DNA of 64,000 nt from Pictodentalium vernedei. Lineage: Eukaryota; Mollusca; Scaphopoda; Dentaliida; Dentaliidae. The position numbers and the translations under genes were made by a program. How positions within the stretch are numbered: position 1 is the first letter of the stretch; each line of letters begins with the position of its first letter. Shown here in pieces: positions 42,743-53,109 of the stretch. The notes under the pieces were generated by a model. It saw only the letters and a program-made list of their open reading frames with translations, was not told where the DNA came from and searched no databases. The stretch is from positions 393,195,217 through 393,259,216 of the forward strand of contig CM062294.1 of the NCBI GenBank assembly GCA_031216915.1, written 5' to 3'.

Positions 42743-44732
42743 TGGCTTAAACCTCTATCGCGTTCCGGTTGGCGGAAGGTTGTCGAGCTTTTCACAAGAG
42801 TGGGCGTCGATTACGGACGACCCTTGGGTGAGAGGAGTGACTTCGAAAGGTCTAAAGATATCCTTCAAACGAAAGCCTCCATTAACTCGAAGTCCAAAGT
42901 GGACTCATCTTCCGTCAAATCCACAGAAAAGAGACGCTCTGTTATCAGAGGTGCAGTCTCTTTTAATGAAGAACGCGGTAGAGGTCGTAGAAAACCAGGA
43001 ATCTCCGGGATTCTACAGCCATCTGTTTCTGGTTCCGAAACCAGATGGCTCGTTCCGTCCAGTCATAGATTTGAGCTGGATAAACAAGCTGATCGTCGCT
43101 CCGAAGTTTTATATGGAGACGATTCGATCGGTCAGAGCGAGTATTCGGGTGAACGATTATGCAACGAGCATAGATCTCAAAGATGCGTACTTTCACGTCA
43201 TGGTACATCCGACATTCCAAAAGTATCTACGCTTCGCAGTCCTAGGAGTGGTGTATCAATTCCGGGCGATGTGCTTCGGATTGAATCTAGCACCCTGGGC
43301 TTTCACTCAGGTAATGAACTCGGTAATGATCTACTTCCGAGCTCATTCGTCTGCGGTAACGTCGGCCTACCTGGACGACATTCTTCAAAGGTACGGCAAC
43401 GAGTTAACGCTTCAGAACGATGTTCAGAATCTTCTTCTATTGCTCCGACGTCTCGGTTTTATAGTAAACGAGGAGAAGTCGGATCTGGTGCCGTCCAAGT
43501 CATTCACTCATCTGGGAATGAGCTTCGAGACGCACAACAATCTCGTTCGTCTGCCGTTAACCAGAGCGAAATTAGTCAGCTGTTACGCTCGCTATTGTCT
43601 GCACGCAGACAAAGTGACGGCGAGAGAATTTATGAGACTGATAGGTCTGTGCGGAGCTGCCGCGGATCTCATTCCGATGGGGCGGTTACGCACACGTCCT
43701 CTTCAAATTTTCCTGACTCAGAATTGGAGTGTGAAAATTCATTCGCTCGATGTAGACGTTCTCTTGTCAGATCAAGTGAAACAAGAGATTCAGAATTGGG
43801 CAAACATTCAGTGGTTAAATCCAGGAGTTCCGCTGCAGTTGCCGGATCCGAGTTTTACCGTTATGACGGATGTCAGTCAAACAGGTTGGGGTGCATCATT
43901 AATCCCAACGGATTCGAGATGCCAGGGTCTTTGGGATCCGCAATTCCTGTGCAAGCACATAAACATCAAGGAAATGATGTCAATTTGGCTTGCGTTACGT
44001 CACTGGATGGACATTATTCACGATGCTCATGTCCAAAACCTATCCGACAATACGACAGTAGTGGCGTATATACGGAATCAGGGAGGCACTCATTCAGTTC
44101 CGTTGTTCAATCTAACGGAAAGAATCCTTCTGTTTGCGTTAGAACATCACATTCTTTTTTCGGTCCGTCACATACCGGGTCGTCTGAATGTGCTAGCAGA
44201 CTCCCTTTCACGAAAGGGTCGCTTGTTGCCGTCGGAGTGGACTCTCAACAAACAAGTATTCGATCAGATTTGCTACCAATGGGAACGGCCAATGATAGAC
44301 TTATTTGCGACACATCTCAACAATCAGTTGCAGACGTATGTGTCTCCGTGTCCGGATCCAAGAGCATTTGCAGTAGACGCTCTGTCGATCCCTTGGGACG
44401 GAATGATAGGATATGCGTATCCTTCAGCGCCGTTAATTCAACAAGTATTGCTAAAGATAAAACAATCTCAATGCAAGATTCTGTTGGTAGCATCTCTGTC
44501 GCCACAGAGACCGTGGATAAATCTACTCAGGTGTCTGTTGTGGGACCTACCGCGGAAGCTTCCTCCACGAGAGGATCTTCTTTCACAGGGGAAATCGCGC
44601 CAACTCCATCACAACCCGCAAGGTCTCAACCTTCACGTTTTTCCGTTGTGCGGTCCTTCTTGCATGGCAAGCACTTTACAGGACGAGCAGTGGACGCGAT
44701 TTCTAACTGTAGGAGGACCTCCTCTTCGCTAA
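42417..44732 (+). CDS. DIRS ORF2: reverse transcriptase, RNase H, Dam-methylase-like (copy C)
   Basis: 771 codons from the first ATG; the true start is uncertain because the first 108 codons overlap ORF1 in another frame, and conserved sequence begins near LNLYRVPVGG after the ORF1 stop. RT: FRPVIDL at 213-219, DLKDAYFHV, FGLNLAPWAFT and Y318-LDD. RNase H: D485 (MTDVSQTGWG), E519 (KEMM), D544 (LSDN), D595 (LADS), all four acidic residues kept. From 628 DLFATHLNNQ to about 715 is the domain usually called Dam-methylase-like in DIRS; its AYPSAPL stands where the methylase DPPY-type motif would be, so activity is doubtful. It copies element RNA into circular DNA. Confidence 0.92.
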   Translation: MTASFPLFMIKLKRKLMILCCSDLLLRSRIQQTRIRQALLGLMRPREVPIEVPVRPLGLIRETVRIVTLVRDVLQAGTIGRTPRGRRGEVRVVEDVVSPTAGLAGPGGDGLNLYRVPVGGRLSSFSQEWASITDDPWVRGVTSKGLKISFKRKPPLTRSPKWTHLPSNPQKRDALLSEVQSLLMKNAVEVVENQESPGFYSHLFLVPKPDGSFRPVIDLSWINKLIVAPKFYMETIRSVRASIRVNDYATSIDLKDAYFHVMVHPTFQKYLRFAVLGVVYQFRAMCFGLNLAPWAFTQVMNSVMIYFRAHSSAVTSAYLDDILQRYGNELTLQNDVQNLLLLLRRLGFIVNEEKSDLVPSKSFTHLGMSFETHNNLVRLPLTRAKLVSCYARYCLHADKVTAREFMRLIGLCGAAADLIPMGRLRTRPLQIFLTQNWSVKIHSLDVDVLLSDQVKQEIQNWANIQWLNPGVPLQLPDPSFTVMTDVSQTGWGASLIPTDSRCQGLWDPQFLCKHINIKEMMSIWLALRHWMDIIHDAHVQNLSDNTTVVAYIRNQGGTHSVPLFNLTERILLFALEHHILFSVRHIPGRLNVLADSLSRKGRLLPSEWTLNKQVFDQICYQWERPMIDLFATHLNNQLQTYVSPCPDPRAFAVDALSIPWDGMIGYAYPSAPLIQQVLLKIKQSQCKILLVASLSPQRPWINLLRCLLWDLPRKLPPREDLLSQGKSRQLHHNPQGLNLHVFPLCGPSCMASTLQDEQWTRFLTVGGPPLR

Positions 44733-45688
44733 ACTATGCGGTTAAGTGGAAGGTTTTTCGTCGTTGGTGTAGGGATCATTCTGTAGATATATTCGATCCC
44801 TCTATACCAGACATTGCAAACTTTCTAGTATACTCGTTTGACGAAATCAAACTGCAGCCTGTTACTATAAAGGGTTATAGATCTATGTTATCTGATACCT
44901 ATGCACATCATGATAGTTTACAAATTGGATCTAATGTCTCTTTATCGAAGTTGGTTAGAAACTTTTCGATAAATAGACCCAGAACTCTTAGATTAATTCC
45001 TAAGTGGAATTTAGCTTGGGTTCTCCTTAAATTGAAGGAAAAGCCATTTGAACCTCTTGGGACAGTAGATTTCAAATTCTTATCTTATAAGACAGCTTTT
45101 CTCTTAGCTTTCTCTTCTGCTAGAAGAGTCAGTGAGCTTCATGCACTATCGGTGGATGATTCTCATTATCGTAGTGTTGGGAACACTATCACCTTCACTA
45201 CTAATGTGGGTTTTTTAGCTAAGAATCAGGCTCCTAATAAATATCCGGAACCTATTGTTATTAAGGCTCTTCCGTCTTCAGACGGGCGTAGGCCTTTACT
45301 CTGTCCTGTTAGAGCACTACGTATCTATAAACAGAGATCTCAGTTTATCAGAAAGGGACGGAAACGTTTCTTTCTGTCTTTGATGCCTAATAGAAAGGAC
45401 ATTTCAGTCCATTCTATTACTAGATGGATTCAGTTAACTATCCGTACTGCTTATGAAGATTTATCTTCTTCTCAGCAGTCTGTGCTTAAGGTTTCTGCTC
45501 ATGAAGTAAGAGCTCTTTCTACTTCCTGGGCTTATGCTAATAGTGTTGCTATTACAGATTTAATGAAGGCTGCTTATTGGTCTCAGCCATCCACATTTAC
45601 GAATTTTTATCTCAGAAATATTGAGTCCATTTCTGGAGACCTGCATTGTTTAGGTCCGTTATCTGTTGCTCAGAATGTCGTCCACTAA
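42743..45688 (+). CDS. DIRS ORF3: tyrosine recombinase with long overlap of ORF2 (copy C)
   Basis: The frame is open from directly after the ORF1 TGA to TAA 45686-45688. The real start is unknown; no ATG opens it near the beginning, and a GTG at 42800 gives a 962-residue reading. The recombinase proper is the last ~350 residues. In that numbering the catalytic residues are R776 (SARRVSELHAL), H901 and R904 (AHEVRAL) and Y937 (FTNFYLRNI); a KWKVFRRWCRDHSVDIF core-binding region precedes them. The first ~640 residues are the shadow of ORF2, Ser/Arg-rich, with no known domain. The enzyme integrates circular DNA without an LTR integrase. All catalytic residues are present. Confidence 0.88.
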   Translation, partial: WLKPLSRSGWRKVVELFTRVGVDYGRPLGERSDFERSKDILQTKASINSKSKVDSSSVKSTEKRRSVIRGAVSFNEERGRGRRKPGISGILQPSVSGSETRWLVPSSHRFELDKQADRRSEVLYGDDSIGQSEYSGERLCNEHRSQRCVLSRHGTSDIPKVSTLRSPRSGVSIPGDVLRIESSTLGFHSGNELGNDLLPSSFVCGNVGLPGRHSSKVRQRVNASERCSESSSIAPTSRFYSKRGEVGSGAVQVIHSSGNELRDAQQSRSSAVNQSEISQLLRSLLSARRQSDGERIYETDRSVRSCRGSHSDGAVTHTSSSNFPDSELECENSFARCRRSLVRSSETRDSELGKHSVVKSRSSAAVAGSEFYRYDGCQSNRLGCIINPNGFEMPGSLGSAIPVQAHKHQGNDVNLACVTSLDGHYSRCSCPKPIRQYDSSGVYTESGRHSFSSVVQSNGKNPSVCVRTSHSFFGPSHTGSSECASRLPFTKGSLVAVGVDSQQTSIRSDLLPMGTANDRLICDTSQQSVADVCVSVSGSKSICSRRSVDPLGRNDRICVSFSAVNSTSIAKDKTISMQDSVGSISVATETVDKSTQVSVVGPTAEASSTRGSSFTGEIAPTPSQPARSQPSRFSVVRSFLHGKHFTGRAVDAISNCRRTSSSLNYAVKWKVFRRWCRDHSVDIFDPSIPDIANFLVYSFDEIKLQPVTIKGYRSMLSDTYAHHDSLQIGSNVSLSKLVRNFSINRPRTLRLIPKWNLAWVLLKLKEKPFEPLGTVDFKFLSYKTAFLLAFSSARRVSELHALSVDDSHYRSVGNTITFTTNVGFLAKNQAPNKYPEPIVIKALPSSDGRRPLLCPVRALRIYKQRSQFIRKGRKRFFLSLMPNRKDISVHSITRWIQLTIRTAYEDLSSSQQSVLKVSAHEVRALSTSWAYANSVAITDLMKAAYWSQPSTFTNFYLRNIESISGDLHCLGPLSVAQNVVH

Positions 45689-46290
45689 ACAGTTGCAACT
45701 ATATTTATGCAGGCTTTCTGTTCCGGCAGTGACTCCGTCCGGCTGCCCTCTTTGCTCTGGGCTATTTGACCCAGGGCAAGGGGAAGGGGGTGGGGGGGGC
45801 GGGTGTTCCCTTAGGTCACCTGCTTTATAGTGAAAAGCAAGGGAATGCATCCTCCAAGTCAGTATTTCTGAGTCGCTTCCGGGATGGTTTTAAAGTGTAA
45901 TATTAATGTTTAAATTCATTCATGTCTTATTTTTAAAGTGTAGCTCGGTGTGAAGCATTTGTATATGTCAAGTGTCAAACGGGCTTTAATATACAATACT
46001 CGGACACTTTTAAATGACTATAAAGAGTCTCAATTCTCTGGACTACTTTATTTATTGGCTTGCTTTAAAAATAATTAGTATAAGGGTTATACTGGATGTT
46101 AATAGAGAACATGAATGTTATTGTGCTCAATTATTAAGGGTAGTGTATCTTTCTAATTTAATATTAAATAAGAAAGATACATGTAAAGCCTAATACTCCT
46201 TTTCTTCTTAAGGGGTTACCTCTTTACTATATAGTTGAGCTTATTGGATTTTCCTCTATGTCCTAGGCCCTCCAGCCTGTTTACTATTCA
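45689..46290 (+). other. 3' noncoding region of DIRS copy C
   Basis: AT-rich, with a G-tract at 45781-45798 and GCTCTGGGCTATTTGACCCAG (a short imperfect palindrome). Shared by all family-1 copies. Confidence 0.7.
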
Positions 46291-46377
46291 GCTAAGTCTG
46301 GGTCATTGGTACAGTATAAAAATGTTAAAAAATTTATAGTAATTTATATATTTTTTATACTTACCAATGACCCAGAC
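46291..46377 (+). repeat. ICR of DIRS copy C
   Basis: The first half is complementary to the left end at 29348-29385. The second half from about 46324 is complementary to 46626-46680. The junction inside reads AAAAATGTTAAAAAA, implying circle ends …TTTTTTAAC joined to ATTTTTATAC…. Confidence 0.92.
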
Positions 46378-46680
46378 GGGGATGGCCCTCCCTGGAGTTG
46401 GGAACTCTTGCCTCCCCGCTGAGTACATAGTGCTGACCAGGCACTGCCAGTAAGAATGATAATTGGCGCCAATTTCGGGACGTCTGCGTCACTGCGCATG
46501 CGCAGTAGAGGCGTAGTATGGAGGTCCTTTAGGACATGATTTCTTTTTGTTTTGGATGCAAATTTTGGGGATTGGGGGGCAAAATTTGTGTTTGGCCCTG
46601 GTTTTGTTAGAGTTAACACCAGCTAAGTCTGGGTCATTGGTAAGTATAAAAAATATATAAATTACTATAAATTTTTTAAC
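46378..46680 (+). repeat. Right ITR of DIRS copy C
   Basis: It includes a right-specific GC-rich segment (GGGGATGGCCCTCC to GCACTGCCAG) and then the inverse of the left ITR. It ends TTTTTTAAC at 46680. Confidence 0.9.
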
Positions 46681-47372
46681 TTTCGAGGCATGGGCCTCTT
46701 GTTGTCATTCTTGCTAAAAAGTTGCACTGCTTATTCAGTGTTTCCTCTCCCCTGGCCTTCTAAGTCCCCCCTTGCAATTCTCCCATGCTTTTAGCATATT
46801 TTTGAGAAAGTTCATTTCTAAAATTCTCTTGGGAGAGTTGCTTGGTTACAGAATGTTTTCTGTTATTTTCCCCATAGTTACGTTTTCACCCATGGGTGTA
46901 TAAACGTTGTGTTCTGCATCTTCCATCTGATGTTCTGCAGATTCTCCCCTGGAAGTCTCTGTCTTGCATCAGATAGAGTGTAATTTTGATGACTGATTTC
47001 GGGCCAGTTTTTTCAGTGCCTGGAGTCATGTTTTCTGGTGTTTTACACTGTTTGTTTACATTGGCAACAGCCTTTTTTGAGGGGGGCGGTTTGCCTTTGG
47101 TGTAGTTTATCTCACTATAAGATACATTTCTATTATCCGTAAGTGTCGCATTAATTATTTAATATAAATTTAAAATTTTTGACCACACTTAGCCATCGGA
47201 TCCATCGGGGCTCAACGTTACTTTTCAGAAACTTGGGCTTCGCTGAAAAAATATTTTTTCAAAATTCATTTTGATTTGCAATTGTTTTTTCATTATTAAT
47301 GGATCATGTTATTATGTATCTTTGTGTCAGGGGTTTGTGCGAGTAACTAGGACTTGTTGTTGACTTTTCACA

Positions 47373-49473
47373 ATGAAAGGATATTGTTCAAATTGTAATA
47401 GGAAGAAATCTTTCTCTGACTTTCATGATCATTGTATTAATTGTAGTCAGTGTTCTCGCACTAATCCCTGCTCTATATGTCAATATTGGGATGACAAACA
47501 TTGGAAACGTGTGTCACGGTATGTTGTTCTGGAGAAAGGGTTATGCCAGCTCTTTCTCCGCAAGGTCACTCTACTCTCTCAGTTTCTATTTCAGAGGAAC
47601 AAGAACAGGGTGATGTTTCCATGTTATCTTCTGCAACTGCGCTTCCGTCGTCACAAATGAATACAGAGTTAGCGGCAAAAGTGCTCATGGAGATTAAACA
47701 AATGTCGTCCGCTAGCTCGCCCGGTGTAGCGTCCATTCACCGAATGGTTCGGCAGCCGGGTTCGTCCGATGCGGTCCAGGAGGAAATGTTGGGTGATGCG
47801 AGCACTATAAACATTCAATGTGCACACCCAGTGACGGCGGATAGTAGGCGAGATCGGAGGAAGCCTTTGAGTCCGGTTCCTAGCTCGTCCAGGTCCAGCC
47901 GGGCCGCGAGCGACAGAGGCCCCTCTCTCGTACAACAACATCTGGGACCAGATGTTGTGGTACAAAATGTGTCGCAAGCGGAGCATAGTCTGTCGCTCGG
48001 TACGCTCCGTTGTATAGGCAGTCCGCGCAGACTGCTCAGGCTTCTTCTTCTCGACAGCGCACACGACCGCACCTTGGCTGCGTGACCGCCGATATCTTAC
48101 CAGCTTCGCCGATCAGGGATTATTCGGCGACCAGGTCACACCATCCGGCAGCCAGGGACACGAGGCCGATGGACTCCGGACGTTCGCATAGAAAAAGTAT
48201 GCCGGAGCCATCAGATGCGGAGCTGCCCTCGGCGAAGCAGCGAAAGATTGCGCCTCCGCAGGTCTCGATGTCGGACGTACTTGTGCAGATAGCACAACTT
48301 ATCGCAGCATCCCAGCAGCCGACAGAAACGGTGTCGGATCGGGAATTATCCGACGGCGCTGGGTCGGTACGCTCCGCCGAAGCATCGGGGGCGGACGACC
48401 GGGAGCATCTTTAGGTCTGACCGGATGGTGAAAGGGATACGGATGATTTGGAGCTATCCCTTTCGGAACAACATAAAGCTGCCGTGGACTTCATCCGGCA
48501 CTTTCTCCCTCAAGTTGTTCCGTCGGGCCAGACTGCTGCGGTTCCGGACAAGAGGATTATAGCGTCATTGGACTCTGAATTTTTTGAGCGGTTCAGGGAC
48601 ATCGCTCCCGAATTTCCGTCGCAGTCCAATAATGTTGCAAGAACATTTGAATTATTGAACGACGCTATATTTAAACTTGCTTCCAAAACGGGGAAAGCAG
48701 GTTTCTTGTCCGCCAATACTCTCAACCTGCCTTTCATTAATGCAAGGAATAAATTCGACACGGCAGGACAGGGTATTCCGAGAGTTCCTCTGCGTATGGA
48801 CGACGAGGCGGAAGACTTAGAGCTATCATTACCGTCGTCGGCTTCTATTCCAACTGCGGTGTTGGAAACAGCTATTTCGTCTAACAGAGCCAATTTAGAT
48901 GCCTTATCTTACGCAGATCACCTTACTAAGGCGTTATCACTGCGCCTTCAAGGGAAAGAATTTCAGGATATACAATCCTCTTTAAGACTTCTTTCAAGGG
49001 CAGTAGCTTATTCCACGTGTAACTCCGCCCTTTCAGTGGCAAACCTGGAGTTGGTTAGACATGACGCAGCCCTAGCTACATCCACACTCGTGGATACTAA
49101 GGTGAAGAACTCTCTCAGAGTCGCTTCGGTCTCCGGAGAACTTCTCTTTGACGGCAAGCTTTCTGCTATTTATGATAAAATTACAAAGAAAGCTTCGGAT
49201 TCTCTGTTGTTCAAATCTGCTTCTAAGAAGTCGGATACGGCAGACAAGAATAAGACAGGCACTTCTGGGTCTAATGCGCCCAAGAGAGGTTCCTATAGAG
49301 GTTCCGGTGCGTCCTCTTGGTCTTATTCGTGAGACCGTCAAGGTAGCGACTCACGTTCGGGACGTCCTTCGGGCCGGGACAACCGGTCGGACGCCCCGAG
49401 GTCGACGGGACTAGGTGCGGGTTGTGGAGGACGTGGTTTCTCCTACCGCAGGCCTCGCAGGTCCAGGAGGTGA
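47373..49473 (+). pseudogene. DIRS ORF1 copy D, frameshifted and with stops
   Basis: It starts ATG 47373 with the same zinc-knuckle N-terminus as copy C (MKGYCSNCNRKK). A one-base loss near 47525 breaks the frame, a second irregular region near 47990 changes it again, CATCGTGAG is CATCTTTAG near 48410, and CGA is TGA at 49330-49332. The conserved helical part reads openly for 294 codons (48448-49332). The normal stop is TGA 49471-49473. Confidence 0.88.
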
Positions 49474-51464
49474 TGGCTTAAACCTCTATCGCGTACCGGT
49501 TGGCGGAAGGTTGTCGAGCTTTTCACAAGAATGGGCGTCGATTACGGACGACCCTTGGGTGAGAGGAGTGACTTCGGAAGGTCTAAAGATATCCTTCAAA
49601 CGAAAGCCTCCATTAACTCGAAGTCCAAAATGGACTCAACTTCCGTCAAATCCGCAGAAAAGAGACGCTCTATTATCAGAGGTGCAGTCTCTTTTAATGC
49701 ATAACGCGGTAGAGGTCGTAGAAAACCAGGAGACTCCGGGATTCTACAGCCATCTGTTTCTGGTTCCGAAACCAGACGGCTCGTTCCGTCCAGTCATAGA
49801 TTTGAGCTGGATAAACAAGCTGATCGTCGCTCCGAAGTTTTATATGGAGACGATTCGGTCGGTCAGAGCGAGTATTCGGGTGAACGATTATGCAACAAGC
49901 ATAGATCTCGAAAGATGCGAACTTTCACGTCATAGTACATCCGACATTCAGAAAGTATCTACGCTTCGCAGTCCTAGGAATGGTGTATCAATTCTGGGCG
50001 ATGTGCTTCGGACTGAATCTAGCACCCTGGGCTTTCACTCGGGTAATGAACTCGGTAATGATCTATTTCCGAGCTCATTCGTCTGCGGTAACGTCGGCCT
50101 ACCTGGACGACATTCTTCAGAGGTACGGCAACGAGTTAACGCTTCAGAACGATGTTCAGAATCTACTTCTATTGCTCCGACGTCTCGGTTTTATAGTAAA
50201 CGAGGAGAAGTCGGATCTGGTGCCGTCCAAGTCATTCACACATCTGGGAATGAGCTTCGAGACGCACAACAATCTCGTTCGTCTGCCGTTAACCAGAGCG
50301 AAATTAGTCAGTTGTTACGCTCGCTATTGTCTGCACGCAGACAAAGTCACAGCGAGAGAATTTATGAGACTGATAGGTCTGTGCGGAGCCGCTGCGGATC
50401 TCATTCCGATGGGGCGGTTACGCACGCGTCCTCTCCAAATTTTCTTGACTCAGAATTGGAGTGTGAAAATTCATTCGCTCGACGTAGACGTTCTCTTGTC
50501 AGATCAAGTGAAACAAGAGATTCAGACTTGGGCAAACATTCAGTGGTTAACTCAGGGAGTTCCGCTGCAGTTGCCGGATCCGAGTTTTACCATTATGACG
50601 GATGCCAGTCAAACAGGTTGGGGTGCATCATTGATCCCAACGGATTCGAGATGCCAGGGTCTTTGGGATCCGCAATTCCTGGGCAAGCACATAAACATCA
50701 AGGAAATGATGTCAATTTGACTTGCGTTACGTCATTGGATGGACATTATTCACAATGCTCATGTCCAAATCCTATCCGACAATACGACAGTAGTGGCGTA
50801 TATACGGAATCAGGGAGGCACTCATTCAGTTCCGTTGTTCAATCTAACGGAAAGAATCCTTCTGTTTGCGCTAGAACATCAGGTTCTTCTTTCGGTCCGT
50901 CACATACCGGGTCGTCTGAATGTGCTAGCAGACTCCCTTTCACGAAAGGGTCGCTTGTTGCCGTCGGAGTGGACTCTCAACAAACAAGTATTCAATCAGA
51001 TTTGCTACCAATGGGAACGGCCAATGATAGACTTATTTGCGACACATCTCAACAATCAGTTGCAGACGTATGTGTCTCCGTGTCCGGATCCAAGAGCATT
51101 TGCAGTAGACGCTCTGTCGATCCCTTGGGACGGAATGATAGGATATGCGTATCCTCCAGCGCCGTTAATTCAGCAAGTATTGCTAAAGATAAAACAATCT
51201 CAATGCAAGATTCTGTTGGTAGCATCTCTGTCTCCACAGAGACCGTGGATAAATCTACTCAGGTGTCTGTTGTGGGACCTACCGCGAAAGCTTCCTCCAC
51301 GGGAGGATCTTCTTTCGCAGGGGAAATCGCGTCAACTCCATCACAACCCGCAAGGTCTCAACCTTCACGTTTTTCCATTGTGCGGTCCTTCTTGCATGGC
51401 AAGCACTTTACAGGACGAGCAGTGGACGCGATTTCTAACTGTAGGAGGACCTCCTCTTCGCTAA
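49474..51464 (+). pseudogene. DIRS ORF2 copy D: RT/RNase H with frameshift and stop
   Basis: The RT frame is open upstream and through FRPVIDLSWIN, then a one-base insertion near 49909 (ATCTCGAAAGATG versus ATCTCAAAGATG) shifts it. RT and RNase H continue in the proper frame at 49980-50720 (with YLDDI), where TGG is TGA at 50718-50720, then again to 51464. The insertion accidentally joins the RT N-terminus to the ORF3 frame, giving one 1001-codon ORF from 49415 to 52420. Confidence 0.88.
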
Positions 51465-52420
51465 ACTATGTGGCTAAGTGGAAGGTTTTTCGTCGTTGGT
51501 GTAGGGATCATTCTGTAGATATTTTCGATCCCTCTATACCAGACATTGCAAACTTTCTAGTATACTTGTTTGACGAAATCAAACTGCAGCCTGTTACTAT
51601 TAAGGGTTATAGGTCTATGTTATCTGATACCTATGCACATCATGATAGTTTACAAATTGGATCTAATGTCTCTTTATCTAAGTTGGTTAGAAACTTTTCG
51701 ATAAATAGACCCAGAACTCTTAGATTAATTCCTAAATGGAATTTAGCTTGGGTTCTTCTTAAATTGAAGGAAAAGCCATTTGAACCTCTTGGGACAGTAG
51801 ATTTCAAATTCTTATCTTATAAGACAGCTTTTCTCTTAGCTTTCTCTTCTGCTAGAAGAGTCAGTGAGCTTCATGCACTGTCGGTGGATGATTCTCACTA
51901 TCGTAGTGTCGGGAACACTATCACCTTCACTACTAATGTGGGTTTTTTAGCTAAGAATCAGGCTCCTAATAAATATCCGGAACCTATTGTTATTAAGGCT
52001 CTTCCGTCTTCAGATGGGCGTAGGCCTTTACTCTGTCCTGTTAGAGCATTACGTATCTATAAACAGAGATCTCAGTTTATCAGAAAGGGACGGAAATGTT
52101 TCTTTCTGTCTTTGATGCCTAATAGAAGGGACATTTCGGTCCATTCTATTGCTAGATGGATTCAATTAACTATCCGTACTGCTTATGAGAGTTTATCTTC
52201 TTCTCAGCAGTCTGTGCTTAAGATTTCCGCTCATGAAGTAAGAGCTCTTGCTACTTCTTGGGCTTATGCTAATAGCATTGCTATTACAGATTTAATGAAG
52301 GCTGCTTATTGGTCTCAGCCATCCACATTCACGAATTTTTATCTCAGAAATATTGAGTCCATTTCTGGAGACCTGCATTGTTTAGGTCCGTTATCTGTTG
52401 CTCAGAATGTCGTCCACTAA
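51330..52420 (+). CDS. DIRS ORF3 copy D: tyrosine recombinase, intact catalytic part
   Basis: The recombinase region is open to TAA 52418-52420 and keeps the arginine of SARRVSELHAL, HEVRALATSWAY and FTNFYLRNI. The frame extends upstream to 49415 as an RT/ORF3 chimera because of the frameshift in ORF2; the start given here is only the approximate beginning of the recombinase domain. A GCA TAA change near 49699-49704 closes the native ORF3 frame further upstream. This copy could in principle supply recombinase but not RT. Confidence 0.8.
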
Positions 52421-53022
52421 ACAGTTGCAACTATAGTTATGCAGGCTTTCTGTTCCGGCAGTGACTCCGTCCGGCTGCCCTCTTCGCTCTGGGCTATTTG
52501 ACCCAGGGCAAGGGGAAGGGAAGGGGGGGGCGGGTGTTCCCTTAGGTCACCTGCTTTATAGTGAAAAGCAAGGGAATGCCTCCTCCAAAGTCAGTATTTC
52601 TGAGTCGCTTCCGGGATGGTTTTAAAGTGTAATATTAATGTTAAAATTCATTCATGTCATATTTTTAAAGTGTAGCTCGGTGTGAAGCATTTGTATATGT
52701 CAAGTGTCAAACGGGCTTTAATATACAATACTCAGACATTTTTAAAAGATTATAAAGAGTCTCAATTCTCTGGACTACTTTATTTATTGGCTTACTTTAA
52801 AAATAATTAGTATAAGGGTTATACTGGATGTTAATAGAGAACATGAATGTTATTGTGCTCAATTATAAAGGTTATTGTATCTTTCTAATTTAATATTAAA
52901 TAAGAAAGATACATGTAAAGCCTAATACTCCTTTTCTCCTTAAGGGGTTGCCTCTTTATTATATAGTTGAGCTTATTGGATTTTCCTCTATGTCCTAGGC
53001 CCTCCAGCCTTTTTACTATTCA
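52421..53022 (+). other. 3' noncoding region of DIRS copy D
   Basis: As in copy C, with a different G-tract (GGGGAAGGGAAGGGGGGG near 52510-52527). Confidence 0.7.
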
Positions 53023-53109
53023 GCTAAGTCTGGGTCATTGGTACAGTATAAAAATGTTAAAAAATTTATAGTAATTTATATATTTTTTATACTTACCAAT
53101 GACCCAGAC
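53023..53109 (+). repeat. ICR of DIRS copy D
   Basis: GCTAAGTCTGGGTCATTGG… complementary to the left end at 28764, then the complement of the right end. Confidence 0.9.

Larger units (their letters stand above)
39920..46680 (+). mobile_element. DIRS family 1 copy C, part 2 (all three ORFs intact)
   Basis: It resumes the leader of copy C directly after B, then ORF1, ORF2, ORF3, the 3' noncoding region, ICR and the right ITR to 46680. It is the only copy in the window with all three genes open. Removing B rejoins the leader without loss (…CTTAAAAT | TTTTTGATGAAA), so C was complete before B arrived. Confidence 0.93.

Noticed and set aside
42963-43220. Antisense ORF opposite the RT in all copies
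   Set aside because: Shadow of the RT codons; no family features.
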